Shown: positions 1 to 8,402 of the stretch, piece after piece
Numbering within the stretch: the stretch's first letter is position 1
Layout of the letters: each line of letters opens with the position of its first letter
From: Sedimenticola thiotaurini
Lineage (GTDB): Bacteria > Pseudomonadota > Gammaproteobacteria > Chromatiales > Chromatiaceae
NCBI RefSeq assembly: GCF_001007875.1
Contig: NZ_CP011412.1
Location: forward strand, 248,001-312,000
Reading direction: 5' to 3'
DNA: 64,000 nucleotides
Translations under genes and position numbers: made by a program
The notes under the pieces: model-generated
What the model saw: only the letters and a program-made list of their open reading frames with translations
The model's database searches: none
What the model was told of the DNA's origin: nothing

Positions 1-2
1 CC

Positions 3-92
3 TCCCTGATCTATCTGGGACTGACCGTGGTCTCCATGCTGCTGCAGCAGCGGGCGGAACGTTGGGCCAACCGCGGCGTCGCGGGGAGGTGA
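3..92 (+). CDS. Amino acid ABC transporter permease, C-terminal fragment
   Basis: The last 29 codons of a gene entering from the left edge. The tail reads as a final hydrophobic helix (LIYLGLTVVSMLLQQ) followed by a basic end (RAERWANRG), the usual finish of a HisQ/GlnP-type polar amino acid permease. The TGA overlaps the ATG of the next permease, which is the common HisQ-HisM pairing in which the two proteins form one heterodimeric membrane channel. The solute-binding protein and ATPase are not in the window and may lie further left. The family call leans mainly on the next gene. Confidence 0.7.
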   Translation, partial: SLIYLGLTVVSMLLQQRAERWANRGVAGR

Positions 93-94
93 TG

Positions 95-778
95 ATGGAT
101 CTGGAGGTCATCTGGGAAAATCTGCCAAAACTGCTTCAGGGCGCCCAGCTCACCCTGGAGATCACCGTCATCAGTCTGCTGATCGGGCTGGCGATTGCCA
201 TACCGTTCGCCCTGATGCGGCTCTCCCGCCATGCGGTGCTGTGGATGCCCGCCTACGCCTATATTCTCTATTTCCGGGGTACGCCGCTGCTGGTGCAGCT
301 GTTCCTGATCTACTACGGCAGTGGGCAGTTCCGGGCCGAGCTGAGTGATCTGGGGCTGTGGGGTTTTTTCCGCGATGCTTACTTCTGCGGGGTGGTGGCC
401 CTGACCCTGAATACCGGTGCCTACACGGCGGAGATCCTGCGTGGTGCCATCCAGGCGGTGCCGGCGGGGGATATTGAAGCGGCCCGGGCCTGCGGTATGA
501 GCAAAGTGCTGATGTACCGGCGTATTATCCTACCCAAGGCTATCCGCCTGGCGTGGCCCATGTACGGCAATGAGGTGGTGTTTCTGATGCAGGCCACCTC
601 TCTGGTCAGCGTGATCACGCTGCTGGATCTGACCGGTGTGGCGGGTCGTATCATCTCCAAGACCTTTGCGGTCTATGAAATCTATATCACCACGGCGGTG
701 CTCTACCTGATTATCACTTACGCGATTGTATTCGTGTTCCGCCGCATCGAGCGTCGACTGAACCGTCACCAGGCGTGA
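95..778 (+). CDS. Amino acid ABC transporter permease (HisM/ArtM type)
   Basis: Inner-membrane subunit of a polar amino acid importer, about 227 residues, the normal family length. It opens with a helix-forming N-terminus followed by a segment around residues 19-40 (TLEITVISLLIGLAIAIPFA), then the family motif FRGTPLLVQLFLIYYG near residue 60. The EAA loop, which contacts the ATPase, is visible as EAARACGMSKVLMYRRIILP near residue 130. Two in-frame ATGs lie at 92 and 95. The second has the better spacing from the GGGGAGG at 83-89, so it is preferred. The gene overlaps the upstream permease stop, so the two are translationally coupled. No ATPase gene follows, because the next gene is on the other strand. 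Substrate cannot be told. Confidence 0.9.
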   Translation: MDLEVIWENLPKLLQGAQLTLEITVISLLIGLAIAIPFALMRLSRHAVLWMPAYAYILYFRGTPLLVQLFLIYYGSGQFRAELSDLGLWGFFRDAYFCGVVALTLNTGAYTAEILRGAIQAVPAGDIEAARACGMSKVLMYRRIILPKAIRLAWPMYGNEVVFLMQATSLVSVITLLDLTGVAGRIISKTFAVYEIYITTAVLYLIITYAIVFVFRRIERRLNRHQA

Positions 779-815
779 GTTGATCAGCGTTCCCGGAACG
801 CCGGCTGGATAGGGT

Positions 816-959
816 TTATTGCTGATACAGGGTCTCGAAATAGTCCTGCACCTGTTCGTCGTCCAACTCGTCCAGATCATCCAGGTCGAAGTAGCTGTAG
901 TCGAACTCGTCGTGCTCGAAACTGGCTTCAGAAAAACCGTTGGTGAGTGTCTCATACAT
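816..959 (-). CDS. Small highly acidic protein, unknown
   Basis: A 47-residue protein rich in Asp, Glu, Phe and Tyr (for example the stretch FDLDDLDELDDEQVQDYFE). The ATG at 959 is preceded on the minus strand by a good ribosome site (CAGGAGA), which argues for real translation. It has no membrane segment and no cysteine. It sits downstream of the cytochrome c gene on the same strand, with 74 bases between them. I do not recognise a family. Its strong negative charge could suit a protein- or metal-binding role, but nothing in the sequence proves it. Confidence 0.55.
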   Translation of the reverse strand: MYETLTNGFSEASFEHDEFDYSYFDLDDLDELDDEQVQDYFETLYQQ

Positions 960-1033
960 GGTTCTGTCTCCTGATAATGGCATCAGGGCACAGGCTAATA
1001 ACTGAATGCGACAGCTTGATGACAGCGGTTTGA

Positions 1034-1543
1034 CTACTCTTTTTTCTGCCCGGTGATCAGCCACAGCATCTGCAGCAGCAGGGTGTTATGCAGGCGTGAC
1101 TGCTGGCAGGTCTCCAGTTGTCTGTCTTCGCTGCAGATCTTGTCGAACAGCAGGGTGGAGTGACCCCCGTACTCCACGAACAGGCGACGGCTGCGATTCA
1201 CCACGTAAGCCACCGCAGCTGAGATATCGTGTTCGGTGAGTTCGTCCAGGCCCCCCTTGGGCGGCATCTCGCCATGGCCGTTGATAGCGTGGCTGATCAG
1301 CAAGGGCAGCGGTCGCTTGAGCCGCTCCTCCCAGTCATTCACGGCGCCCAGTTGCGGAGCGCCGGAGTCCGGTTTGCCATGACACTTGATGCACTGGGTG
1401 GTGAATATCACGCGACCCAAGCCAAGATTGTACTGCTGTGGTTCGCTCCTGACCGGGCCCGGTTCCACCGCTGCGGCTGTACCGCTGATCAGGCAACTGA
1501 ACAGGGTGCATATGAGGGAGTATAAACAACGGCTGCTGGGCAT
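1034..1543 (-). CDS. Periplasmic c-type cytochrome, cytochrome c5-like
   Basis: A 169-residue monohaem cytochrome. A signal peptide covers about residues 1-25 (hydrophobic LICTLFSCLISG ending in TAAA). The haem site is CIKCH near residue 51. A Met in HGEMPPKGG near residue 92 is the likely sixth haem ligand, and the GxPxLG-type segment (GAPQLGAVNDW) between them is typical of the cytochrome c5 / c555 group. The C-terminal 70 residues are longer than in most cytochrome c5 proteins and carry two extra cysteines (ICSEDRQLETC), which could form a disulfide. It is probably an electron carrier between periplasmic dehydrogenases and a terminal oxidase. The specific partner is unknown. Confidence 0.85.
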   Translation of the reverse strand: MPSSRCLYSLICTLFSCLISGTAAAVEPGPVRSEPQQYNLGLGRVIFTTQCIKCHGKPDSGAPQLGAVNDWEERLKRPLPLLISHAINGHGEMPPKGGLDELTEHDISAAVAYVVNRSRRLFVEYGGHSTLLFDKICSEDRQLETCQQSRLHNTLLLQMLWLITGQKKE

Positions 1544-1730
1544 GGGGGGATTCCGTGGTTGGGAAAACTTTCGGCCGGAACAGGTGAACTGTGCTGGCCA
1601 TGACTCAATGCTATAGGGAACTATAGACCGTCACCCTGATGCAGGTAAGAAAAAGTGCCGGGGATCCATCGCGGACGACTGGTCGAGCCGGGGATGTTTT
1701 GCGGTACGGTGTTTGATCCGCACCTGGCCC

Positions 1731-1772
1731 ACCGGGGCAGGCAGCGCTTTCGCAAGATCTGCCTGCCCCGGT
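1731..1772 (-). terminator. Large GC-rich hairpin after the pdh operon
   Basis: A perfect 14-base stem (1731-1744 with 1759-1772) around a 14-base loop lies about 25 bases beyond the lpd stop codon. There is no clear U-run after it, so it may be a stability or processing hairpin at the 3' end of the aceE-aceF-lpd messenger and not a simple intrinsic terminator. Confidence 0.5.
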
Positions 1773-1795
1773 CCGCCATTTGGCGGAGACGGCTG

Positions 1796-3889
1796 TTACT
1801 TTTTACGTTTCGGTATGTAGAGATCGGTGAGGGTGCCTTCGAACGCTTCCGCTGCCATAGCCACTGTCTCAGACAGGGTTGGGTGGGGATGGACGGTGAG
1901 GCTGATATCGGACGCGTCACAGCCCATCTCGATCGCCAGACACACCTCGGCGATCAGATCCCCGGCGTTGGGACCGACAATACCGGCACCGATCACCTGG
2001 CCACTCTCCTGGTCGAAAATCATCTTGGTGATCCCCTCGTCCCTGCCCAGGGAGAGAGAGCGGCCGCTGGCCATCCAGGGGAAGGTGCCCTTGCCGTACT
2101 TGATGCCTTCGGCCTTGGCCTCCGCCTCGGTCTTGCCGACCCAGGCGATCTCCGGGTCGGTGTAGGCAACCGATGGAATCACCCAGGCGTCGAAGAAGGT
2201 GCTGAGACCGGCACACACTTCGGCCGCCACCTTGCCCTCATGCACCGCTTTGTGCGCCAGCATGGGCTGGCCCACCAGGTCGCCGATAGCGAAGATATGG
2301 GGCACGTTGGTGCGCTGCTGTTTGTCCACCTGGATGAAACCGTGCTTGTCCACCGCCACACCGGCGTTCTGGGCCTCGATCTTGTGGCCATTGGGGGAGC
2401 GTCCCACCGCCACCAGGATCGAGTCGTAGAGCTGCGGTTCAGGCGCCTTGGCCCCTTCGAAGGTAACTTTCAAGCCCTTCTTGAGAGCCTCCACCTTGGC
2501 GACCCGGGTCTGGGTGTAGATCGCCTCGTACTGTTTCTCCAGCCGTTTATGCAGCGGTTTGACAATATCCTTGTCGGCGCCGGTGATCAGGTTGTCGAGC
2601 ATCTCCACCACGGTGATCTGGCTGCCCAGGGCGTGATAGACGGTGGCCATCTCCAGGCCGATAATGCCACCGCCGATCACCAGCATGCGCTTGGGGATCT
2701 CTTTCAGTTGCAGTGCGCCGGTGGAGTCGATGATGCGTGGATCTTCCGGCAGGAACGGCAACTTCACCGCTGTGGAGCCGGCGGCGATGATGCATTGGGT
2801 GAAGCCGACGGTGGTGGTGGCGCCTTCCGCGTCGGTGACTTCGATATTGTTCTGGTCAATGAATCTGCCGTAGCCGTGCACCACCTGGACCTTGCGCTGC
2901 TTGGCCAGCCCGGCCAGACCGCCGGTGAGGCGGGAGACCACGCCGTTTTTCCACTCCCGCAGGGCGTCCAGATCCACTTCCGGCTCAACGAATTTCAAGC
3001 CGTGCTTGCGGAAGTCCCGTGACTCCTCCAGCACTTTGGCGGCATGCAACAGCGCCTTGGAGGGGATACAGCCGACGTTCAGGCAGACCCCGCCCAGGTT
3101 GCTGTAGCGTTCGATCAGGATCACTTTCTTGCCCAGGTCAGCGGCCCGGAAGGCGGCGGTATACCCACCGGGGCCGGCACCCAGGACCACCACGTCGGCC
3201 TGCAGGTCGGCGTTGCCGATGTAGGGGGTTGGCTGGTCATCGACGGCCAGTCCCGGAATGACCGGAACCGGGGCAGAATCGGTTGTGGCTGTGGCCGTGG
3301 TGCCGGCGCCACGGGGGCTGGCCACCTCCAGGGTGAGGATCAGGTCGCCCTGGGAGACCTGGTCCCCAACTTTGGCGTGCACTGAATGGACTGTACCGCT
3401 GCCGGGGGAGGGTACTTCCATGGAGGCCTTGTCGCTCTCCAGGGTGATAACCGGTGTCTCTTCATGGATGCGGTCGCCTGGTGCCACCAGTACCTCGATC
3501 ACATCCACGTTCTCGAAGTCGCCGATATTGGGCACGTAGACATCCTTCAGGACGGTCTTTCCGGCATCACCGGGCGCCGCACCGCTACTGGCGTTCTTCT
3601 GCACCAGGGGTTGCGGCTCCTGGGCAGCGACCTTCGGCTCTACCGCCTTCTCCAGGCTCAGAATCAGGCTCCCTTCCGAGACCTTGTCGCCCAGGTTGAC
3701 GTGGATCTCCTGCACCGTTCCCGATAGAGGTGAGGGTATCTCCATGGAGGCCTTGTCGCTCTCCAGGGTGATCAGGGGGTCGTCGATGTTGATCGCGTCC
3801 CCTACCGATACCAGAATCTCGATAATCTCCACATTGTCGAACTCCCCGATGTTGGGGACATGAATCTGTTCAATGTTGCTCATGGTCAT
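1796..3889 (-). CDS. lpdA: Dihydrolipoyl dehydrogenase with two N-terminal lipoyl domains (E3)
   Basis: E3 of the pyruvate dehydrogenase complex: it reoxidises dihydrolipoamide and reduces NAD+ through FAD. At 697 residues it is much longer than plain E3 (about 475). Two lipoyl domains come first, each with the lipoylated lysine in ESDKASME (near residues 46 and 147). The flavoprotein follows: the FAD fold GAGPGGYTAAFRA near 237, the redox disulfide CLNVGC near 268-273, an NAD fold GGGIIGLEMA near 400, and the catalytic HPHPTLSE near 668. Starts at 3889 and 3883 (MTMSN/MSN) are both possible. It is the last gene of the aceE-aceF-lpd operon, 27 bases after aceF. Single-lipoyl E3 fusions are known in proteobacteria; two in tandem is less usual. 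Confidence 0.95.
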   Translation of the reverse strand: MTMSNIEQIHVPNIGEFDNVEIIEILVSVGDAINIDDPLITLESDKASMEIPSPLSGTVQEIHVNLGDKVSEGSLILSLEKAVEPKVAAQEPQPLVQKNASSGAAPGDAGKTVLKDVYVPNIGDFENVDVIEVLVAPGDRIHEETPVITLESDKASMEVPSPGSGTVHSVHAKVGDQVSQGDLILTLEVASPRGAGTTATATTDSAPVPVIPGLAVDDQPTPYIGNADLQADVVVLGAGPGGYTAAFRAADLGKKVILIERYSNLGGVCLNVGCIPSKALLHAAKVLEESRDFRKHGLKFVEPEVDLDALREWKNGVVSRLTGGLAGLAKQRKVQVVHGYGRFIDQNNIEVTDAEGATTTVGFTQCIIAAGSTAVKLPFLPEDPRIIDSTGALQLKEIPKRMLVIGGGIIGLEMATVYHALGSQITVVEMLDNLITGADKDIVKPLHKRLEKQYEAIYTQTRVAKVEALKKGLKVTFEGAKAPEPQLYDSILVAVGRSPNGHKIEAQNAGVAVDKHGFIQVDKQQRTNVPHIFAIGDLVGQPMLAHKAVHEGKVAAEVCAGLSTFFDAWVIPSVAYTDPEIAWVGKTEAEAKAEGIKYGKGTFPWMASGRSLSLGRDEGITKMIFDQESGQVIGAGIVGPNAGDLIAEVCLAIEMGCDASDISLTVHPHPTLSETVAMAAEAFEGTLTDLYIPKRKK
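3417..3448. repeat. Direct repeat copy 1 (lipoyl attachment region)
   Basis: A 32-base stretch encoding the lipoyl-lysine region of the second E3 lipoyl domain. It is essentially identical to 3741-3772 and differs at two bases from 5100-5131 in aceF. It marks recent duplication or gene conversion among lipoyl domains. Confidence 0.8.
3741..3772. repeat. Direct repeat copy 2 (lipoyl attachment region)
   Basis: Second copy of the 32-base repeat, in the first lipoyl domain of E3. It matches the copy at 3417-3448. Confidence 0.8.
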
Positions 3890-3916
3890 ATTCCGTTTGT
3901 TGTACGTTGGGAGAGT

Positions 3917-5239
3917 TCAGAGCAGCAACCGCCGCACGTCATTCATGAGTACGCCGAGGTGACGCACGAAGTGCGCGGCCTGGGCACCATCGATCACCCG
4001 ATGGTCGTAGGAGAGCGACATCGGCTGCATCAGGCGGGGAACAAACTCACTGCCGTTCCAGACCGGTTTCATCTGGGAGCGGGTGAGACCGAGAATGGCC
4101 ACTTCCGGCGCATTGACAATGGGGGTAAAGGCGGTGCCACCGATACCACCCAGGCTGGAGATAGTGAAGGTGGCACCCTGCATATCTCCCGGTTTCAGCT
4201 TCTTGTCCCGCGCCTTGGCGCTCATCTCCATCAGTTCGGCGGAGATCTGGAAAATACTCTTCTGATCCACATCCCGGATCACCGGCACCACCAGGCCATT
4301 CGGGGTGTCGACCGCGACCCCGATATGGAAATACTTCTTCAGGATCAGGTTCTCACCGCTGCCGTCCAGGGAGGAGTTGAAGGTTGGATAGGCCTTCAGG
4401 GTGGCTGCACAGGCCTTCATGAAGAAGCTCAGCAGGGTGACCCGTACGCCCTGTTTTTCCGCCTCCGCCTTGAGGGATTTGCGGAACGCCTCCACCTCGG
4501 TGATGTCGGTTTCGTCGTGATGGGTGACATGGGGTACGTTGAGCCAGGAGCGACTGAGGTTGATACCGGTCAGGCGCTTGATTTTGCTCAGGGGCTGGAA
4601 CTCCACCTCGCCAAACTTGGAGAAGTCCTGTTCGGGGATGGGCGGGATGCCCGACCCGGCGGCTGGGGCGGCCGGTTTTGGTTCTTCCAGTTGGCCACTA
4701 ACCAGGGCCTGCAGGACCCGTTGTCCGGCGTTGGCCAGGTCTTCCCGGGTGATACGGCCCTTGCGGCCGGTACCCTGCAGGGTGTTCAGGTCAATGCCCT
4801 TCTCCCGGGCGATACGGCGTACCGACGGACTGGCGTGGGTGCGCTCGAAGGAGACATGGCGCAGATCGGCGGCCGGCGCGGCACTGGCGGCGGCCGGTGC
4901 AGCTGCCGGAGTCGGGGCCGGGTCCGGAGTGACCGGAGCCGTCGGTTGCGGCGCTGCCGGTGCGGCAGGGGGCTCGGCCGGTTGCGCCACGCCGGCATCG
5001 GCGACAACCTCCATCAGCAGGATCGGACTGCCTTCCGAGACCTTGTCTCCCAACGCCACTTTGAGCTCTTTGACCACACCGGCCTCAGGGGAGGGGATCT
5101 CCATGGAGGCCTTGTCACTCTCCAGAGTGATCAGGGGATCATCCACGGCAACCGCGTCACCGGGGGCAACCAGGATCTCGATCAGTTCAACGTCTGTGAA
5201 GTCACCGATGTCCGGTACAACTATCTCTTTAATGGTCAC
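3917..5239 (-). CDS. aceF: Pyruvate dehydrogenase E2, dihydrolipoyl acetyltransferase
   Basis: Core of the pyruvate dehydrogenase complex, moving the acetyl group from lipoamide to CoA. It has 440 residues with only one lipoyl domain (residues 1-75, lysine in ESDKASME), a long Ala/Pro-rich flexible linker (about 80-125), a peripheral-subunit-binding domain (about 132-170, ASPSVRRIAREKGIDL and GRKGRITREDL) that holds E1 or E3, and the catalytic domain (about 210-440) ending with the active-site motif SYDHRVIDGAQAA. The low lipoyl number in E2 is balanced by two such domains on E3. It lies between aceE and lpd with short gaps, so all three are co-transcribed from the promoter at about 8.0 kb. 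Confidence 0.97.
   Translation of the reverse strand: MTIKEIVVPDIGDFTDVELIEILVAPGDAVAVDDPLITLESDKASMEIPSPEAGVVKELKVALGDKVSEGSPILLMEVVADAGVAQPAEPPAAPAAPQPTAPVTPDPAPTPAAAPAAASAAPAADLRHVSFERTHASPSVRRIAREKGIDLNTLQGTGRKGRITREDLANAGQRVLQALVSGQLEEPKPAAPAAGSGIPPIPEQDFSKFGEVEFQPLSKIKRLTGINLSRSWLNVPHVTHHDETDITEVEAFRKSLKAEAEKQGVRVTLLSFFMKACAATLKAYPTFNSSLDGSGENLILKKYFHIGVAVDTPNGLVVPVIRDVDQKSIFQISAELMEMSAKARDKKLKPGDMQGATFTISSLGGIGGTAFTPIVNAPEVAILGLTRSQMKPVWNGSEFVPRLMQPMSLSYDHRVIDGAQAAHFVRHLGVLMNDVRRLLL
5100..5131. repeat. Direct repeat copy 3 (lipoyl attachment region)
   Basis: Third copy of the 32-base repeat, here in the single lipoyl domain of aceF, with two base changes relative to the E3 copies. Confidence 0.75.
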
Positions 5240-5267
5240 GTCTGTTTCTCCTTATTCTGTGCGCGGT

Positions 5268-7955
5268 TCAAGCGATAACCGGATTGGGCTTGTCGGCGTT
5301 TATGCCGTACTGTTCAATCGCCTGGCTGACCTGTTTGACCGGAATCTTGCCTTCGTCCGCCAGCGCCTTGAGGGCCGTAATGGCGACATAGTAACGATCC
5401 ACCTCGAAGTGGTGACGCAGCGCCTCACGACTGTCGGAGCGGCCGAAGCCATCGGTACCTAGGGTGTGGTAGCTGCCCGGTACGAAGGGGCGAATCTGTT
5501 CGGCAAAGGTCTTGATATAGTCGGTGGCGGCAATCACCGGGCCTTCGCGATCCTTCAGGCACGCCTCCACGTGGCTGACCCGCGGCGTCTGCTCCGGATG
5601 CAGCCGGTTCCAGCGCTCCACGTCCTGACCATCGCGGCACAGTTCATTGAAGCTGGTGGCGCTCCAGATATCGGCGGAGATGTTGAAATCGTTTTTCAGC
5701 AGCTCGGCACCCGCGATCACTTCGTTCAGGATGGTGCCGCAACCCAGCAGTTGCACCCGCAGGCCCTTCTTCTTGCCTTTCTGTTCCGCCTCGCTGCTAC
5801 GCAGGTGGTAGAGCCCCTTGAGGATGCCCTCCTCGGCGCCCTCCGGCATATCGGGGTGGCTGTAGTTCTCATTCATGGTGGTGAGGTAGTAGAACACGTT
5901 CTCCTGCTCCTGGAACATGCGGCGCATACCTTCGTGCACAATCACCGCCACTTCGTAGTGGAATGTGGGGTCGTAGGAGACGCAGTTAGGGATGAAGCTG
6001 GCAAATACCTGGCTGTGTCCATCCTGATGTTGCAGTCCTTCACCGTTCAGGGTGGTGCGACCGGCGGTGCCACCCACCAGGAAGCCCCGCGCCTGCAGGT
6101 CACCCGCGGCCCAGGCCAGGTCACCGATGCGCTGGAAGCCGAACATGGAGTAGTAGATGTAGAACGGGATCATGGTGACCCCGTGATTGCTGTAGGCGCT
6201 GGCGGCGGCAATCCAGGATGACATGGCGCCGGCCTCGTTAATACCCTCCTGCAGCAGCTGGCCCTTCCGGTCTTCCCGGTAGGGCATGATGTCGCTGGAA
6301 TCCATGGGGGTGTAGAGCTGTCCCTCCGGGGCGTAGATACCCATCTGGCGGAACATCCCCTCCATGCCGAAGGTTCGGGCCTCATCCGGTACGATCGGCA
6401 CCAGGCGCGGACCGATCTCCTTGTTGCGGGAGATGGAGACCATGGTGCGTACCAGGGCCATGGTGGTGGACATGGTGCGGGCGCCGGTGCCTTTCAGCAG
6501 CAGGTCGAACATGGAGAGATCGGGGATCTGGAGTCGGTCGCCCTGGGTGCGCCGCTCCGGCAGATACCCCCCCAGGGCCTGGCGCCGGCTGTGCAGATAG
6601 CGCATCTCCGGACTGTCGTCGGCCGGCTTCAGGTAGTTGGCCTGCAGCACATCCTCTTCCGAGATATCCAGTTCCAGCCGGGCACGGAACTTCTTCAACT
6701 GTTCGTTCCCCAGCTTTTTCTGCTGGTGGGAGATGTTCTGCCCCTCACCGGCCTCGCCCATTCCGTAGCCCTTAACGGTCTTGGCCAGGATGACAGTCGG
6801 TTGCTCGACCGCTTTGACCGCCTCGGAGTAGGCCGCATACACCTTTTGCGGGTCATGACCACCACGGATCAGATCATGGTAGATCTGATCATCGGTCATG
6901 TGTTCCACCATCTTCAGCAGCTCGGGATACTTGCCGAAGAAATATTTCCGTACATAGGCCCCATCCTTGGCTTTGAAGGTCTGGTATTCCCCATCCACGC
7001 ACTCTTCCATGCGCTTGCGCAGCAGGCCGTTGTGATCCTGGGCGAGCAGTTTATCCCAGGACGCGCCCCAGATTACTTTCAGGACATTCCAACCGGCGCC
7101 GCGGAAGTTGCCCTCCAGCTCCTGGATGATCTTGCCGTTGCCGCGGACCGGGCCATCCAGGCGCTGCAGGTTGCAGTTGATGACGAAGATCAGGTTGTCC
7201 AGCTTCTCCCGTACCGCCAATGATATGGCGCCCTGGGATTCCGGCTCGTCCATCTCGCCGTCGCCCAGGAACACCCACACCTTGCGATCCGATTTGGGGA
7301 TCAGGCCCCGGTTCTCCAGATACTTCATGAAACGTGCCTGGTAGATCGCCATCAGTGGCCCCAGGCCCATTGAGACGGTGGGGAACTGCCAGAAATTACG
7401 CATCAACCAGGGGTGGGGATAGGAGGGGAGGCCCTTGCCGTCGGTTTCAAAGCGGTAGCTGTCCAGTTGCTCCTCGCTGATGCGCCCTTCCAGGAAGGCG
7501 CGGGCGTAGATGCCCGGTGCCGCATGACCCTGGAAGTAGATCAGATCGCCACCGTGCACATCGCTGGCGGCGCGCCAGAAGTGGTTGAAACCGGTTTCGT
7601 AGAGTACCGCGGAGGACTGGAAGCTGGCGATATGGCCGCCCGGTGCCGCCGGTTTGCGGTTTGCCCGCACCACCATGGCCATGGCATTCCAGCGGATAAT
7701 GTCGCGCAGTTTCGCTTCAACCGCCGGGTCCCCCGGGAGGGCGGGTTGACGACTGACCGGGATTGAATTCAAGTAAGCGGTCCGGGAGCAGTTGGGCGGT
7801 TCCACTCCGGCCACAGTGGCCTTGTCGATAGTCCGCTTGATGAGGAATTGCGCCCGTTCCGGCCCCTCCTTTTCCAGCACCACATCGATGGCTTCCATCC
7901 ACTCCAGGGTCTCCTGGGGGTCGACATCCCGATAGTCACTTAAGCGATAGCTCAT
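5268..7955 (-). CDS. aceE: Pyruvate dehydrogenase E1 component, homodimeric type
   Basis: Decarboxylates pyruvate with thiamine diphosphate and acetylates the lipoyl groups of E2 and E3. Its 895 residues match the homodimeric AceE family of enteric-type complexes. The thiamine-diphosphate/Mg motif is clear around residues 230-260 (GDGEMDEPE then INCNLQRLDGPVRGN). Other family landmarks are the N-terminal DVDPQETLEW, the E1 loop HQQKKLGNEQLKKF and the C-terminal TDGFGRSDSREALRHHFEVD. The start at 7955 has a strong minus-strand ribosome site (GAGGAGAG). It is the first gene of the operon and its promoter region holds a palindromic PdhR box, so expression should rise when pyruvate inactivates the repressor. 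Confidence 0.98.
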   Translation of the reverse strand: MSYRLSDYRDVDPQETLEWMEAIDVVLEKEGPERAQFLIKRTIDKATVAGVEPPNCSRTAYLNSIPVSRQPALPGDPAVEAKLRDIIRWNAMAMVVRANRKPAAPGGHIASFQSSAVLYETGFNHFWRAASDVHGGDLIYFQGHAAPGIYARAFLEGRISEEQLDSYRFETDGKGLPSYPHPWLMRNFWQFPTVSMGLGPLMAIYQARFMKYLENRGLIPKSDRKVWVFLGDGEMDEPESQGAISLAVREKLDNLIFVINCNLQRLDGPVRGNGKIIQELEGNFRGAGWNVLKVIWGASWDKLLAQDHNGLLRKRMEECVDGEYQTFKAKDGAYVRKYFFGKYPELLKMVEHMTDDQIYHDLIRGGHDPQKVYAAYSEAVKAVEQPTVILAKTVKGYGMGEAGEGQNISHQQKKLGNEQLKKFRARLELDISEEDVLQANYLKPADDSPEMRYLHSRRQALGGYLPERRTQGDRLQIPDLSMFDLLLKGTGARTMSTTMALVRTMVSISRNKEIGPRLVPIVPDEARTFGMEGMFRQMGIYAPEGQLYTPMDSSDIMPYREDRKGQLLQEGINEAGAMSSWIAAASAYSNHGVTMIPFYIYYSMFGFQRIGDLAWAAGDLQARGFLVGGTAGRTTLNGEGLQHQDGHSQVFASFIPNCVSYDPTFHYEVAVIVHEGMRRMFQEQENVFYYLTTMNENYSHPDMPEGAEEGILKGLYHLRSSEAEQKGKKKGLRVQLLGCGTILNEVIAGAELLKNDFNISADIWSATSFNELCRDGQDVERWNRLHPEQTPRVSHVEACLKDREGPVIAATDYIKTFAEQIRPFVPGSYHTLGTDGFGRSDSREALRHHFEVDRYYVAITALKALADEGKIPVKQVSQAIEQYGINADKPNPVIA

Positions 7956-8019
7956 CTGGTTTCTCTCCTCGACTGATTTAGCACGCTGCTGAGTTGTGTG
8001 GCATATTGTTATTTATTTC

Positions 8020-8034
8020 AATGGTCAGACCATT
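8020..8034. promoter_or_regulatory. PdhR box, perfect palindrome
   Basis: The sequence AATGGTCAGACCATT is a perfect inverted repeat (AATGGT-CAG-ACCATT) and fits the PdhR consensus ATTGGTnnnACCAAT closely. It lies 65-79 bases upstream of the aceE start, the expected place for repression of the pyruvate dehydrogenase operon. Confidence 0.85.
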
Positions 8035-8176
8035 TAAAGGTATGTTAAATAATAAGTCAAACTATTTTATATGATCTATAACAATCGCTTAGCGTGTGGA
8101 ATGAATGGATCTCTTAACTATTTAAAAAGTAAATAGTTATTATTGTTTCACCAGCTATTTATTTTTATGGTTGAAA

Positions 8177-8191
8177 AATGGTCAGACAAAT
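8177..8191. promoter_or_regulatory. Degenerate second PdhR-like box
   Basis: AATGGTCAGACAAAT keeps the full left half-site and spacer of the box at 8020 but has changes in the right half. It lies closer to the regulator gene and could be a weaker, possibly autoregulatory, operator. Confidence 0.5.
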
Positions 8192-8402
8192 TAATGGTTG
8201 TATATAATAGGGAAGGTACCTCCTCACCTGGTCTGATCCAGAGGTGCCTGCGCGATGCATGGATGCGGTGCATTTTTGATTACCCGCAGTTATCAACTGT
8301 AGACCATGGGCAACAGGGAATCGGCCGATTTTGTTTTCCGATTCCGTTCAGGTCACGCCCCAGGGAGGGGGCTTCTGATCGCCCATTCAACGGAGAAGTG
8401 CC

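Larger units (their letters stand above)
7956..8402. promoter_or_regulatory. Divergent aceE / pdhR control region
   Basis: A 447-base region without genes. Its left half (about 7990-8220) is AT-rich and must contain the promoters of the leftward aceE operon and the rightward regulator. It holds one perfect and one degenerate PdhR-type operator (listed separately). A further weaker match in reverse orientation, TGGTCTGATCCA near 8229-8240, has one extra base. Confidence 0.75.

Noticed and set aside
1655-3022. Long plus-strand open frame of about 455 codons
   Set aside because: It lies antisense to lpd, whose domains and active-site residues are clear; the composition is a shadow of the real codons.
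3860-5278. Long plus-strand open frame of about 470 codons
   Set aside because: Antisense to aceF; no ribosome site or recognised domain.
8229-8240. Third PdhR box
   Set aside because: TGGTCTGATCCA has an extra base that breaks the symmetry and spacing.
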